Assembly: GCA_030386295.1 (NCBI GenBank)
Contig: JANQAO010000003.1
Location: 236,114 to 300,113 of the forward strand
Reading direction: 5' to 3'
Source: Candidatus Persebacteraceae bacterium Df01
GTDB taxonomy: Bacteria > Pseudomonadota > Gammaproteobacteria > Tethybacterales > Persebacteraceae
DNA: 64,000 nucleotides
Positions 17,547 through 25,816 of the stretch are shown in pieces. Under the pieces are notes generated by a model. The model did no database searches, had not been told where the DNA came from, and worked only from the letters and a program-made list of their open reading frames with translations. Both the position numbers and the translations under genes were made by a program. The stretch's first letter is position 1. Every line of letters starts with the position of its first letter.

Positions 17547-19310
17547 TCAAACAAATTTCTTATATTTATCCAAGTGACGCACTGGATGCTTGAGAGCGTC
17601 ACGCCGAAATGGATCACCCAATTCACGTGAACACATCATTTCCAATATCGTGGTTTTGCCTTGTTTTTGTGCATCGCAAGCTTTTTCCAGCGCTTCTCCC
17701 ACTTGATCAACATTATCAACACGCACAGCTTCCGCACCCATCGCCTTGGCAATTGCCGAAAAATCAGTTGTATTTGGTGTATCTAAATTGACTCCCAAGA
17801 AACGATTGCCGTAAAAGTCCACTTGATTTTTCTTTTCAGCTCCCCATTGGCGATTATTGAATACCACCGCAGTAACTGGAATATTTTCGCGCACGCAAGT
17901 TAAAATTTCACCAAAGCTCATACCCCAAGCACCATCTCCCACATAGGCTACTGCAGGACGGTCCGGAGCAGCTAATTTAGCACCAATAATGGTTGGAAAT
18001 GCATAGCCGCAGTTACCGAAACTCATAGCGGCAAAAAAGCTATTCGGTTGACGGAAACGCAGATAACTGTTGGAAACTGAGCAAATATTGCCAATATCAG
18101 TTGATACCATGGCGTTATCCGGCAATGCTTTTTCCAGCTCTCGCAGCATTTGGCGCGGGTGCATGCCACCACCGTCTTCGGTGTTCATCACTTGCACGCT
18201 CCAATCGTCTTTTTCGTGAGCCCAATCATCCAGTTCAGATTCCCATGTAGCTTTTTCTGATTTGATAGTTGCCAAACGCGAATCGCGGTTTTGGTCCACG
18301 GGCAAATTTTCCATACCCTGCAAGCGGGACAATATAGCCAACGCAGCTGCTTTGGCATCGCCACAAACGCCAACAGAAATCGGACGCGTCAAACCAATCA
18401 TGCGGTGGTCAGCATCAATCTGAATAATCTTGGCATCTTTTGGCCAATAATCAATGCCATACTGTGGCAATGTGCCAAATGGTCCTAAGCGAGACCCCAA
18501 AGCTAAAACTACATCAGCTTGCGCCAGTAATTTCATTCCTGCCTTGGATCCTTGATAACCTAATGATCCAGCCCACAGCGGATGGTCACAAGGAAATGAA
18601 TCGTTGTGTAAGTAGCTGTTAACAACGGCACAATTGAGTTGCTCCGCCAACGCTTTGCAAGCCTCTACGCCATTTGAGAAAATTACACCACCACCGGAAA
18701 CAATAACCGGAAACCGCGCACCTGCTAATAATGCTGCTGCTTCATCTAAACTTTTTTTACTCCCTGCCCCTAGTGTGACATCACGCGGCGTAGGAATGGT
18801 GTAATCGGCCTCTCCGTAAAAGTGGTCGCGTGGAATATTGAGTTGTGTTGGGCCTCGCTCAGCTGTAGCGTATTCAAAACAACGCCCAGTGATTTCAGCC
18901 ATGCGTTCCAAGCGAGCAACGTGTCCTTGAAATTTAGTAATTTTGGAAAATATTGGCAATTGCTCGGTTTCCTGAAAACCACCCAATCCCAAGCCCATAC
19001 TACCGGTTTCCGGGGTAATGGCAACAACTGGAGTGTGTGCCCAATAGGCTGCGGCGATAGCGGTAACAAAATTGGTAATACCAGGACCGTTTTGTGCGAT
19101 GCAAACACCATGCTTGCCGCTGGCGCGGGCATAGCCGTCCGCCATGTGTGCTGAACCTTGTTCGTGTATGGTGGGAACGAAACGAATGCCGGCGGCTGGA
19201 AAAATATCTAATGCGTCCATATATGCGGAGCCAACAATACCGAACACATCTTTTACGCCATAAGCAACGAGTGTTTCTACAAGTGCCTCACTGGGAGTCA
19301 TTTTAGCCAT
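17547..19310 (-). CDS. xsc: Sulfoacetaldehyde acetyltransferase
   Basis: Thiamine-diphosphate enzyme converting sulfoacetaldehyde and phosphate to acetyl phosphate and sulfite, the desulfonating step of taurine, isethionate and related C2-sulfonate breakdown. The 587-residue protein has the three-domain acetolactate-synthase fold. Xsc-like sequence appears at the start (MTPSEALVETLVAYGVKDVF, GSAYMDALDIFPAAGIRF) and in TPETGSMGLGLGGFQETEQL. The TPP site is GDGAWGMSFGEI followed by FNNRQWG. GAAGGAAG precedes the ATG. Acetyl phosphate would need phosphotransacetylase to become acetyl-CoA, and no pta or taurine aminotransferase gene is in the window. phaCAB follows on the same strand. Acetolactate synthase is the alternative, but these motifs fit Xsc better. 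Confidence 0.9.
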   Translation of the reverse strand: MAKMTPSEALVETLVAYGVKDVFGIVGSAYMDALDIFPAAGIRFVPTIHEQGSAHMADGYARASGKHGVCIAQNGPGITNFVTAIAAAYWAHTPVVAITPETGSMGLGLGGFQETEQLPIFSKITKFQGHVARLERMAEITGRCFEYATAERGPTQLNIPRDHFYGEADYTIPTPRDVTLGAGSKKSLDEAAALLAGARFPVIVSGGGVIFSNGVEACKALAEQLNCAVVNSYLHNDSFPCDHPLWAGSLGYQGSKAGMKLLAQADVVLALGSRLGPFGTLPQYGIDYWPKDAKIIQIDADHRMIGLTRPISVGVCGDAKAAALAILSRLQGMENLPVDQNRDSRLATIKSEKATWESELDDWAHEKDDWSVQVMNTEDGGGMHPRQMLRELEKALPDNAMVSTDIGNICSVSNSYLRFRQPNSFFAAMSFGNCGYAFPTIIGAKLAAPDRPAVAYVGDGAWGMSFGEILTCVRENIPVTAVVFNNRQWGAEKKNQVDFYGNRFLGVNLDTPNTTDFSAIAKAMGAEAVRVDNVDQVGEALEKACDAQKQGKTTILEMMCSRELGDPFRRDALKHPVRHLDKYKKFV

Positions 19311-19345
19311 TGGATTCTCTCTTCCTTCGTTGAATAAAAACTTTG

Positions 19346-19374
19346 ATTATAATGATTAATTCACCTTACATAAA
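19346..19374 (-). promoter_or_regulatory. Putative promoter of xsc
   Basis: On the minus strand TTTATG (19369-19374), a 17-nt spacer and TATAAT (19346-19351) precede xsc, giving a leader of about 28 nt that contains the GAAGGAAG ribosome site. The -35 match is weak (3 of 6). The rest of the 238-nt gap to fdhD shows nothing else I can name. Confidence 0.4.
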
Positions 19375-19548
19375 AAATAGTTGGCCCATAATTATTGCAG
19401 CGCGCACTTCGCTTCCGCCAAGATACTATTTTGTTTTAGGGTTCACGGCAACACGCTAAAAAACCTTCCTATTGCGCATTCAATTATTTTTCCAATAAAC
19501 ATTAAAATGAGTTGTCGTAGCCACAAAAAATATACTGAATCTCTTCTT

Positions 19549-20379
19549 TCATCTTTCAGGAACAAAATGCTTACCGCCGGTAAAAAGCAAATAACGGCGA
19601 TTAACAGCGCGTCCAAACATCGTTAATCCGGTAGCGACAGCGATTTCATACCCCATGCGGGTAAGCCCCGAACGCGAGACCAAATACGGAATTTTCATCT
19701 GTGCACACTTAACAACCATTTCTGATGTCAGCCGTCCGGTAGTGTAAAACACGCAATCGGCACCTTCTACATCATTAATCCACATCCAGCCAGCAATGGC
19801 ATCCACCGCATTGTGTCGTCCCACATCTTCAACAAAAATTTGTATCGCACAGCCAATGCCGTCAAAAAATGCCAACGCGCAAGCATGTACTGCACCGGCG
19901 GACTTGTACACGGTGTCACGGTTGCGAATATCCTCCAATAACTGTGCCAATGCTGTGGCGGTGAGTGAATGGCTACGAACAAAATTTACCTCTTGCACTT
20001 CTTCTAACAAATCACCAAACATAGTTCCCTGTCCGCAGCCAGAAGTTATCGTGCGCTTAGATGCTAATGGCACTAAGCCGCTTCTGGTGTATACGGCGGC
20101 AGAATTAACTTCCCAATCTACCATCACTTCTTCAATATCAGAGATAGACGACACCAACCGTTGATTGCGTAACCAGCCGACCGATAAAGCTTCTGGCATC
20201 TGTCCCAAGGTCATCAGAGTAACAATTTCACGCCCATCCACATACAGCGTGAGCGGATATTCACCGGTAATTTCAACAGTGCGAACACCACCGCTTTCAT
20301 CCGCAGCGGTAACTTGTATGACCGCTGGTATTTGTGCGGAACTTAGGCTGGGCTTTGACGAAATAGAGTTAATGTTCAA
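19549..20379 (-). CDS. fdhD: Formate dehydrogenase accessory sulfurtransferase
   Basis: FdhD moves sulfur from a cysteine desulfurase to the bis-MGD cofactor of formate dehydrogenase, which activates that enzyme. The 276 residues contain EYPLTLYVDGREIVTLMTLG early, the conserved cysteine region ITSGCGQGTMFG, then YKSAGAVHACAL, the FVEDVGRHNAVDAIAGW signature and YTTGRLTSEMVVK. It overlaps moaA by 4 nt (ATGA), so cofactor synthesis and insertion genes are cotranscribed. No formate dehydrogenase structural gene is in the window, but this gene strongly implies one. Confidence 0.94.
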   Translation of the reverse strand: MNINSISSKPSLSSAQIPAVIQVTAADESGGVRTVEITGEYPLTLYVDGREIVTLMTLGQMPEALSVGWLRNQRLVSSISDIEEVMVDWEVNSAAVYTRSGLVPLASKRTITSGCGQGTMFGDLLEEVQEVNFVRSHSLTATALAQLLEDIRNRDTVYKSAGAVHACALAFFDGIGCAIQIFVEDVGRHNAVDAIAGWMWINDVEGADCVFYTTGRLTSEMVVKCAQMKIPYLVSRSGLTRMGYEIAVATGLTMFGRAVNRRYLLFTGGKHFVPER

Positions 20380-21434
20380 CCGCCCGTAGCGGACATAAAA
20401 CGTACTACTTTGGCACCGTCAGCGTACACATCAAACTCGTGTCCTTTGGGTTTGATAGCCATTGTCTGCAAAATTTTATGGCGCAATACATCATCACTGC
20501 TCTCTCCCCGCAGTGCTGGTCTTAAGTCCACCATATCATTTTGTCCTAAACATGGATACAGTCCACCAGTAGCAGTTACTCGCACTCGGTTACAGGAAGC
20601 GCAAAAATTATGGCTGTGGGGCGTAATAAATCCGATTTTTTGCTCGGTACCGTCCACTTTCCAATAGCGCGCCGGACCACCACTGTCAAAATCGCTGGCA
20701 CTCAAAGTGAATATTCTACGCAAATCGGTAAGCGCCTCATCCGCACTGTAATAGGTATCACCACGGCTGTGACCAATATCCCCCAGCGGCATTTCTTCAA
20801 TAAAAGAAATATCCATCCCCCGCTCAATGGCAAATGTCGCTAGTTGCGGCAGTTCAAGGTGATTTACGCCACGCATCATTACAACATTTATTTTTACTCC
20901 GCCAACAAAACCAGCAGCTCGTGCCGCCTCTATACCCTCCAACACAACAGACAAACTGCCAGTACGTGTTAAGCGGCGAAAGTTGTTTGCGTCCAACGTA
21001 TCTAAGGAAATATTAATCCGCCGAATGCCGGCACTGCGTAATTTACAAGCCAGCCGCGGCAATTGAGAGCCATTTGTAGTTATTGCCACCTCTCGCACTC
21101 CCTGCAGCTTCGCAATTTGCGCACACAACCATTCTACGTTAGTGCGAACCAGTGGCTCACCACCGGTAATGCGCACTTTAGTTACCCCTAGTTCGGCAAA
21201 AACGCGTGCTACACGCAAACACTCTTCTAATGACAAAATTTCCCGCTTGGGCAGGAATTTCATTTTCATCGGCATACAATATTGACAACGAAAATCACAT
21301 CGGTCAGTTACCGATAAGCGAATATAACTAATGTGTCGCCCCCAGCGATCAATGAGCGTGCCGTCAGCATGTTGCGAGTCCGCTCGCGTAGTCGTTGGCG
21401 CGAAAGTAGCAGGTGGAATAGCGTTATCAGTCAT
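20376..21434 (-). CDS. moaA: GTP 3',8-cyclase
   Basis: Radical SAM enzyme for the first step of molybdenum cofactor synthesis, rearranging GTP to 3',8-cyclo-GTP. Of its 352 residues, the N-terminal cluster ligands are C46, C50 and C53 in TDRCDFRCQYCMP. RITGGEPLVR and ISLDTLDANNFRRLT follow, and the second cluster is formed by FCASCNRVRV plus the Cys in LYPCLG. The protein ends in Gly-Gly (SATGG), the conserved tail needed for activity. It is the first gene of moaA-fdhD and diverges from the glycosyltransferase pair. Confidence 0.95.
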   Translation of the reverse strand: MTDNAIPPATFAPTTTRADSQHADGTLIDRWGRHISYIRLSVTDRCDFRCQYCMPMKMKFLPKREILSLEECLRVARVFAELGVTKVRITGGEPLVRTNVEWLCAQIAKLQGVREVAITTNGSQLPRLACKLRSAGIRRINISLDTLDANNFRRLTRTGSLSVVLEGIEAARAAGFVGGVKINVVMMRGVNHLELPQLATFAIERGMDISFIEEMPLGDIGHSRGDTYYSADEALTDLRRIFTLSASDFDSGGPARYWKVDGTEQKIGFITPHSHNFCASCNRVRVTATGGLYPCLGQNDMVDLRPALRGESSDDVLRHKILQTMAIKPKGHEFDVYADGAKVVRFMSATGG

Positions 21435-21490
21435 ATTTATTACAAATCAAGTTTTTAAGCTACATAACATTAACACAACTCTTGGCGTGG

Positions 21491-21510
21491 AAACAAATGA
21501 TTGCTCTATA
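21491..21510 (+). repeat. Direct repeat copy 1 in the moaA/glycosyltransferase gap
   Basis: AAACAAATGATTGCTCTAT here nearly repeats the sequence at 21612-21629 (one base inserted, one changed). The core resembles the small palindrome CAATGATTG, so both could be operator half-sites in a 228-nt divergent control region. Confidence 0.35.
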
Positions 21511-21611
21511 AAAACTCCTCCCGCAAAATAATATGACTTTTCTCTTTCCAATCTCCAGAATAACAAGCGCACTAAAAAAGTTTTTTTATTTTTATCAAGT
21601 AAAGAAAATCC

Positions 21612-21629
21612 AAACAATGATTGCCCTAT
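21612..21629 (+). repeat. Direct repeat copy 2 in the moaA/glycosyltransferase gap
   Basis: AAACAATGATTGCCCTAT, second copy of the element at 21491. It contains the palindrome CAAT-G-ATTG and lies about 20 nt before the -10-like TATACT of the downstream gene, a position suited to a regulator. Confidence 0.35.
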
Positions 21630-21649
21630 TTTGAGCCAATACGTGATGC

Positions 21650-21655
21650 TATACT
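21650..21655 (+). promoter_or_regulatory. Putative -10 element of the glycosyltransferase pair
   Basis: TATACT ends 7 nt before the ATG at 21663, and there is no Shine-Dalgarno sequence. This predicts a leaderless message. No standard -35 element is visible. Confidence 0.35.
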
Positions 21656-21662
21656 TTGCTAC

Positions 21663-22310
21663 ATGAGCGCACAAATGACCACTGTACGGGTGATTGTGCC
21701 ACTGGCTGCCAATGAGGATACTTGGCGCACACTATTGCCATTACTACCTGAATCACTAGAAACATGGCTTGCTGCTGCTACGCCACCGCCAAACGATTGG
21801 CAAGAGTTACCAAACCGTCGCTGGTTACACTGCCCACAATCAGGACGTGGTGCACAGATGAACGCGGCGGCGGCGGTTTGTGGTGGAAATTTTTTATGGT
21901 TTGTGCACGCCGACACCCAGCTGTCAACAACAACAATAAGCGCACTACAGCATTCATTGACAACACAACCAGCTGCGTTACATTATTTTAGCTTACGCTT
22001 TTACGATGGAGGTTGGCGTATGCGCATTAATGAATGGGGAGTACTTTTGCGCTGCAGGTTATTTAAAAACCCTTTTGGCGATCAAGCCCTGTGTGTACCT
22101 CGATCGCTATTTGAACGACTAGGCGGCTTTCCTACTGAAGCGGTTGGAGAAGACCATTTGTTTGTGTTGCGCAGCGGTCGAGCCGGAACACATATAGCGC
22201 GTGTAAACGCCACAGTAGGAACTAGTGCCCGAACCTATATGCGCCACGGCTGGTGGTATACGGTAATTTCATATCAGCGAATTTGGTGGAAACAATGGCA
22301 ACAAAAATAA
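21663..22310 (+). CDS. TIGR04283-type family 2 glycosyltransferase
   Basis: A 215-residue, GT-A fold glycosyltransferase. It opens with VRVIVPLAANEDTW and has SGRGAQMNAAAAVCGGNFLW leading into the metal-binding FVHADTQL (a DxD-like motif), then KNPFGDQALCVPRSLFERLGGFP and the acidic GEDHLF. These match the TIGR04283 group, often annotated as arsenosugar-related although that role is not general. The natural partner (TIGR04282/DUF2064) follows with a 16-nt overlap, as in many genomes. The sugar and acceptor are not known. The frame is open a little upstream; the ATG at 21663 fits family length and a nearby -10 hexamer. Confidence 0.82.
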   Translation: MSAQMTTVRVIVPLAANEDTWRTLLPLLPESLETWLAAATPPPNDWQELPNRRWLHCPQSGRGAQMNAAAAVCGGNFLWFVHADTQLSTTTISALQHSLTTQPAALHYFSLRFYDGGWRMRINEWGVLLRCRLFKNPFGDQALCVPRSLFERLGGFPTEAVGEDHLFVLRSGRAGTHIARVNATVGTSARTYMRHGWWYTVISYQRIWWKQWQQK

Positions 22311-22960
22311 TCAACGGTGCACTGGCAGTGTTTGTCAAAACTCCAGAATATTCACCGATAAAAACACGGCTAGCAGCACAAATTGGTAAAACAAAAGCGT
22401 TGGCTATTTATAACGCTATGTTACACGTGGCGGCTGCAGTTATGCGAACAGTACAAGCACACGGTATCGCTGTGTGGTGGGCGGTGGCAGAAGAAAAAGC
22501 ATTGGCACATCCACGTTGGAAAGAATTTCCTACTATGCACAGTGGTCAGGGCGGGCTTGGTAGCCGCTTGCATCATGTGTATTCCACTCTGCAGGCACAA
22601 TATGGACGAGTTGCGCTTATCGGCTCGGACTGTCCGCAAATGTCAGCAACAGCAGTGGCAGAAGCATTGAATTTAGCGCGCAAAAATACCGTTATCGGAC
22701 CATCACAAGATGGTGGATTTTATTTATTTGCCGCCGCCCGCGACATTCCCGCCAACGTATGGCTTGATGTCGCATACAGCCGCGACGACACGCTAACACA
22801 ACTATTGCGAGCTTTAGATGATACAACTACGCGACTGCCAATATTAACGGATATAGATGATACTGATTCGTTACATGTTGCCACAAAAAAATTACGCCAT
22901 GCTGATTTGCTTGAGCAACGAAAATTAGCTGAGGTATTAACCAATATTAAACAAGTCTGA
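22295..22960 (+). CDS. TIGR04282 / DUF2064 nucleotidyl- or glycosyl-transferase
   Basis: A 221-residue protein of the DUF2064 family with a nucleotide-sugar transferase fold. Landmarks are AVFVKTPEYSPIKTRLAAQIG (cofactor loop near the start), GSRLHHVY, the acidic LIGSDCPQMSATAVAEAL, IGPSQDGGFYLFA and the late DIDDTDSLH. It overlaps the TIGR04283 gene by 16 nt; a GGTGG just before the ATG supports this start over an earlier one at 22253. The two enzymes are commonly encoded together, so they probably act in one pathway, whose product I cannot infer. Confidence 0.82.
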   Translation: MATKIINGALAVFVKTPEYSPIKTRLAAQIGKTKALAIYNAMLHVAAAVMRTVQAHGIAVWWAVAEEKALAHPRWKEFPTMHSGQGGLGSRLHHVYSTLQAQYGRVALIGSDCPQMSATAVAEALNLARKNTVIGPSQDGGFYLFAAARDIPANVWLDVAYSRDDTLTQLLRALDDTTTRLPILTDIDDTDSLHVATKKLRHADLLEQRKLAEVLTNIKQV

Positions 22961-23023
22961 CTATGCGTAGAGTATAAACATTTCCCGTTGGCACTAACAT
23001 TATGATAACTCATTAACATCAGC

Positions 23024-23875
23024 ATGAAAATCATGAATAATCCAACCCATCGAAAAAAATACCGCGGACCAGTCAAAGCAGCGATTATGGACTGGAGCGG
23101 CACACTGGTGGATGCTTATGTTGTTGCACCTAGCGTTGTTTTTGTTGAAATTTTTAAAAAATACGGTGTATCCGTTACTATGTCAGAAGTGCGCGGACCA
23201 ATGGGGCTGCGCAAAGACGCACATATTCAAAAATTACTTGAAGATCCGGAAATACGTGCGCGCTGGATGACATCTCATGGAAAACCACCTAATGCCGATG
23301 ACGTAGCGGCAATGTATATTGATTTTATTCCACTGCAATTAAAATGTCTTGCTCAATATGGCACGCTATTACCCGGCGTTGCCGGTGCGGCGAATGTCTT
23401 GCGGCATAATTACAGCATGAAGCTGGGCGCAACAACTGGTTTTACTCGCGCTATGATTGACGTGCTACTAGTGGAAACAGAAAAGCAAGGATTGCATTTA
23501 GACGCCACTGTTGGTGGTGATGAAGTCATCAACGGCTCACGCCCACAACCATTTATGCTATATCGCAATTTAGATTTGATGAATATCTCGCCGATACAGG
23601 CTGTTATGAAAGTGGATGACTCAATTGCTGGGATTGACGAAGGGTTAGCAGCCGGTTGCTGGACAGTCGGGGTATCACGCTACAGCAATTACATGAACAT
23701 TGATTCCGTCGCCGATGCTGAAAAAGTGTCAGCAAAAGAATTAGACTCTCAACACTCACATGCCAAAAAATTGTTACTACAAGCCGGCGCGCACTATGTT
23801 GTGGATAGTGTTGCCGAGCTGCCACAAGTAGTAGAAGATATTAATGTTCGTCTAAAACGCGGCGAACAAGCATAA
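23024..23875 (+). CDS. phnX: Phosphonoacetaldehyde hydrolase
   Basis: HAD-superfamily phosphonatase that cleaves the C-P bond of phosphonoacetaldehyde to acetaldehyde and phosphate. In the 283-residue frame the nucleophile is D23 in MDWSGTLVD, and the Schiff-base lysine is K64 in GPMGLRKDAHIQ, which distinguishes phosphonatases from other HAD enzymes. TTGFTRAMIDVLL, MKVDDSIAGIDEGLAAGCWTVG and AGAHYVVDSVAELP fit family blocks. The usual DWAGT is DWSGT here. The partner aminotransferase phnW is not in the window, so the gene stands alone. No Shine-Dalgarno sequence is visible; an ATG three codons later is possible. Confidence 0.9.
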   Translation: MKIMNNPTHRKKYRGPVKAAIMDWSGTLVDAYVVAPSVVFVEIFKKYGVSVTMSEVRGPMGLRKDAHIQKLLEDPEIRARWMTSHGKPPNADDVAAMYIDFIPLQLKCLAQYGTLLPGVAGAANVLRHNYSMKLGATTGFTRAMIDVLLVETEKQGLHLDATVGGDEVINGSRPQPFMLYRNLDLMNISPIQAVMKVDDSIAGIDEGLAAGCWTVGVSRYSNYMNIDSVADAEKVSAKELDSQHSHAKKLLLQAGAHYVVDSVAELPQVVEDINVRLKRGEQA

Positions 23876-23962
23876 ATTTATATTTAAAGCATTATGTTTA
23901 TTACCCTCTAGAATCTCTAAAATACCGCAAAAAAGCAGTGGAACAATTCCTGCAGCTAAATT

Positions 23963-25804
23963 TTACTCACCAATTTCCATCAATATTTCGTCGGGTGTAA
24001 CGGCATCACCTTTTTGCACCAAAATCGCAGTTACTTGACCACTGACAGCCGCCTGAATTTCGTTTTCCATCTTCATCGCTTCCATAATCAGCAAAGGTGT
24101 GCCAACTTTCACGGCATCCCCTAATTTAACCAGCAATTCCAGTACTGTTCCCGGCATAGCCGTTGCCACATGCCCTGGCGCACTGGGACGAGGCCGACCG
24201 CCGGCACGCGTCACTGGAGTTACTGACTCATTAGCAGTAGCGTGAATTTCTTCCAACGTTTCTAACATGATTTCTGTCGGCACACCATCCAAAGTCATAT
24301 AAAATGGACGCTCGCGAGAACCCTTATGGCCGGCACCAGTAACGCGAATGTGGTAGGTTTCACCGTGTACGGTTAAATTAAATTCGCTGGGCGCATTCGC
24401 AGGTTCAGGTTCCTTTTTTGTTTCCGGGTGCGGCAATAATGCTTCTGGTACAAGTGCATTCGCCGCGCGCTCTTGCAAAAACGTTTTGGCCAATTCGGGA
24501 AACATCGCATAAGTCAACACGTCTTCATCGCTTTTAGCCACTTGACCAATATCGCTGCGTAGTCGCTCCAGCTCGCCGTTCTCAAGCAAATCAGCCGGAC
24601 GGCAAGTAATCGCCGTATCATCATCGCCCACCGCTTTAGCATATAGTTCGGCATTCACTTCGCCCGGAATGCGCCCGTACTGCCCCAGTAAATAATTCTT
24701 AACTTCATTGGAAACCATTTTGTAGCGCTCGCCCAACACCACATTAAGCACTGCTTGTGCGCCAACAATTTGCGATGATGGAGTGACCAGTGGCGGGTAC
24801 CCTAAATCATGTCGTACTCGCGGAATTTCTTCTAATACCTCGTCTATTTTATCTAACGCGTTTTGTTCTCTCAGTTGATTTGTCAAATTGGAAATCATAC
24901 CGCCTGGCACGTGATGTTTTAGCACCCGCGAATCCACTCCGGTAAAGGGACTTTCAAATTGCCAGTATTTTCCGCGCACACGGCGAAAATACAAGGCAAT
25001 ATCATCCAATAAGTTTGCGTCTACTCCGTGCGTAAAATTAGCATCCTCAAGAGCAGTGGCAATGGACTCGGTTGCAGGATGGCTGGCACCTTCGGCAAAT
25101 GAGGAAATAACGGTGTCCACGATACTAGCACCAGCGTTGACAGCGGCAAGCAGACTGGCGGCTGCCAATCCAGACGTAGCGTGTGCATGCACGTGTACTG
25201 GCAACGCAGTGCGAGCCTTGATGGCGGTGACCAGCGCAGCGGCTGCGGTAGGTGTCATAATACCCGCCATGTCTTTAATCGCAATGCTGTCACAGCCAGC
25301 ATTAGTAAAATCATCGGCAAGCTTAGCCAATACATCAATAGAATGCAGCGGACTAGTCGTATAAGAAATTGTTCCCTGCGCGTGTTTTTCTACCTTTTTT
25401 ACCGCATCAATGGCAGCACGCATATTGCGAAAATCATTAAGCGCGTCAAATACGCGAAATACGTCCATACCGTTGGCAGCGGCACGCTCAACAAAGCCAG
25501 CGACGACATCATCAGCATAGTGCCGGTATCCTAGCAAATTTTGTCCGCGCAATAACATTTGCAATTGCGTATTAGGTAACGCCCGACGTAACTTGCGCAA
25601 TCGCACCCACGGATCTTCACGTAAAAAGCGGATACAGGCATCAAAAGTGGCACCACCCCACACTTCCAATGACCAAAACCCGGACTTGTCCAAGCGATTG
25701 CATATTGGCAACATGTCTTCGGTGCGCATGCGTGTGGCGAGCAACGATTGATGACCATCACGAAGCACTAATTCTGTAATACCAATCTTTCTTTTTTGTT
25801 TCAT
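23963..25804 (-). CDS. pycB: Pyruvate carboxylase subunit B (oxaloacetate decarboxylase alpha-type)
   Basis: A 613-residue carboxyltransferase and biotin carrier. The TIM-barrel part opens with ELVLRDGHQSLLATRM and has LRGQNLLGYRHYADDVV and the region of the carbamylated lysine, SIAIKDMAGIMTP. A conserved carboxylase domain follows, then a C-terminal biotinyl domain with the acceptor lysine in EAMKMENE at about residue 578. Oxaloacetate decarboxylase would need oadB and oadG, which are absent. The biotin carboxylase gene lies 12 nt upstream on the same strand, so a two-subunit pyruvate carboxylase making oxaloacetate is the better reading. AGAGGGG precedes the ATG. Confidence 0.88.
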   Translation of the reverse strand: MKQKRKIGITELVLRDGHQSLLATRMRTEDMLPICNRLDKSGFWSLEVWGGATFDACIRFLREDPWVRLRKLRRALPNTQLQMLLRGQNLLGYRHYADDVVAGFVERAAANGMDVFRVFDALNDFRNMRAAIDAVKKVEKHAQGTISYTTSPLHSIDVLAKLADDFTNAGCDSIAIKDMAGIMTPTAAAALVTAIKARTALPVHVHAHATSGLAAASLLAAVNAGASIVDTVISSFAEGASHPATESIATALEDANFTHGVDANLLDDIALYFRRVRGKYWQFESPFTGVDSRVLKHHVPGGMISNLTNQLREQNALDKIDEVLEEIPRVRHDLGYPPLVTPSSQIVGAQAVLNVVLGERYKMVSNEVKNYLLGQYGRIPGEVNAELYAKAVGDDDTAITCRPADLLENGELERLRSDIGQVAKSDEDVLTYAMFPELAKTFLQERAANALVPEALLPHPETKKEPEPANAPSEFNLTVHGETYHIRVTGAGHKGSRERPFYMTLDGVPTEIMLETLEEIHATANESVTPVTRAGGRPRPSAPGHVATAMPGTVLELLVKLGDAVKVGTPLLIMEAMKMENEIQAAVSGQVTAILVQKGDAVTPDEILMEIGE

Positions 25805-25816
25805 AAGCCCCTCTCT

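Noticed and set aside
17547-19310. Acetolactate synthase large subunit
   Set aside because: Same superfamily, but the substrate-region motifs match Xsc and no small regulatory subunit gene is adjacent.
23963-25804. Oxaloacetate decarboxylase sodium pump alpha subunit
   Set aside because: No oadB or oadG nearby, and a biotin carboxylase gene is paired with it, so pyruvate carboxylase subunit B fits better.
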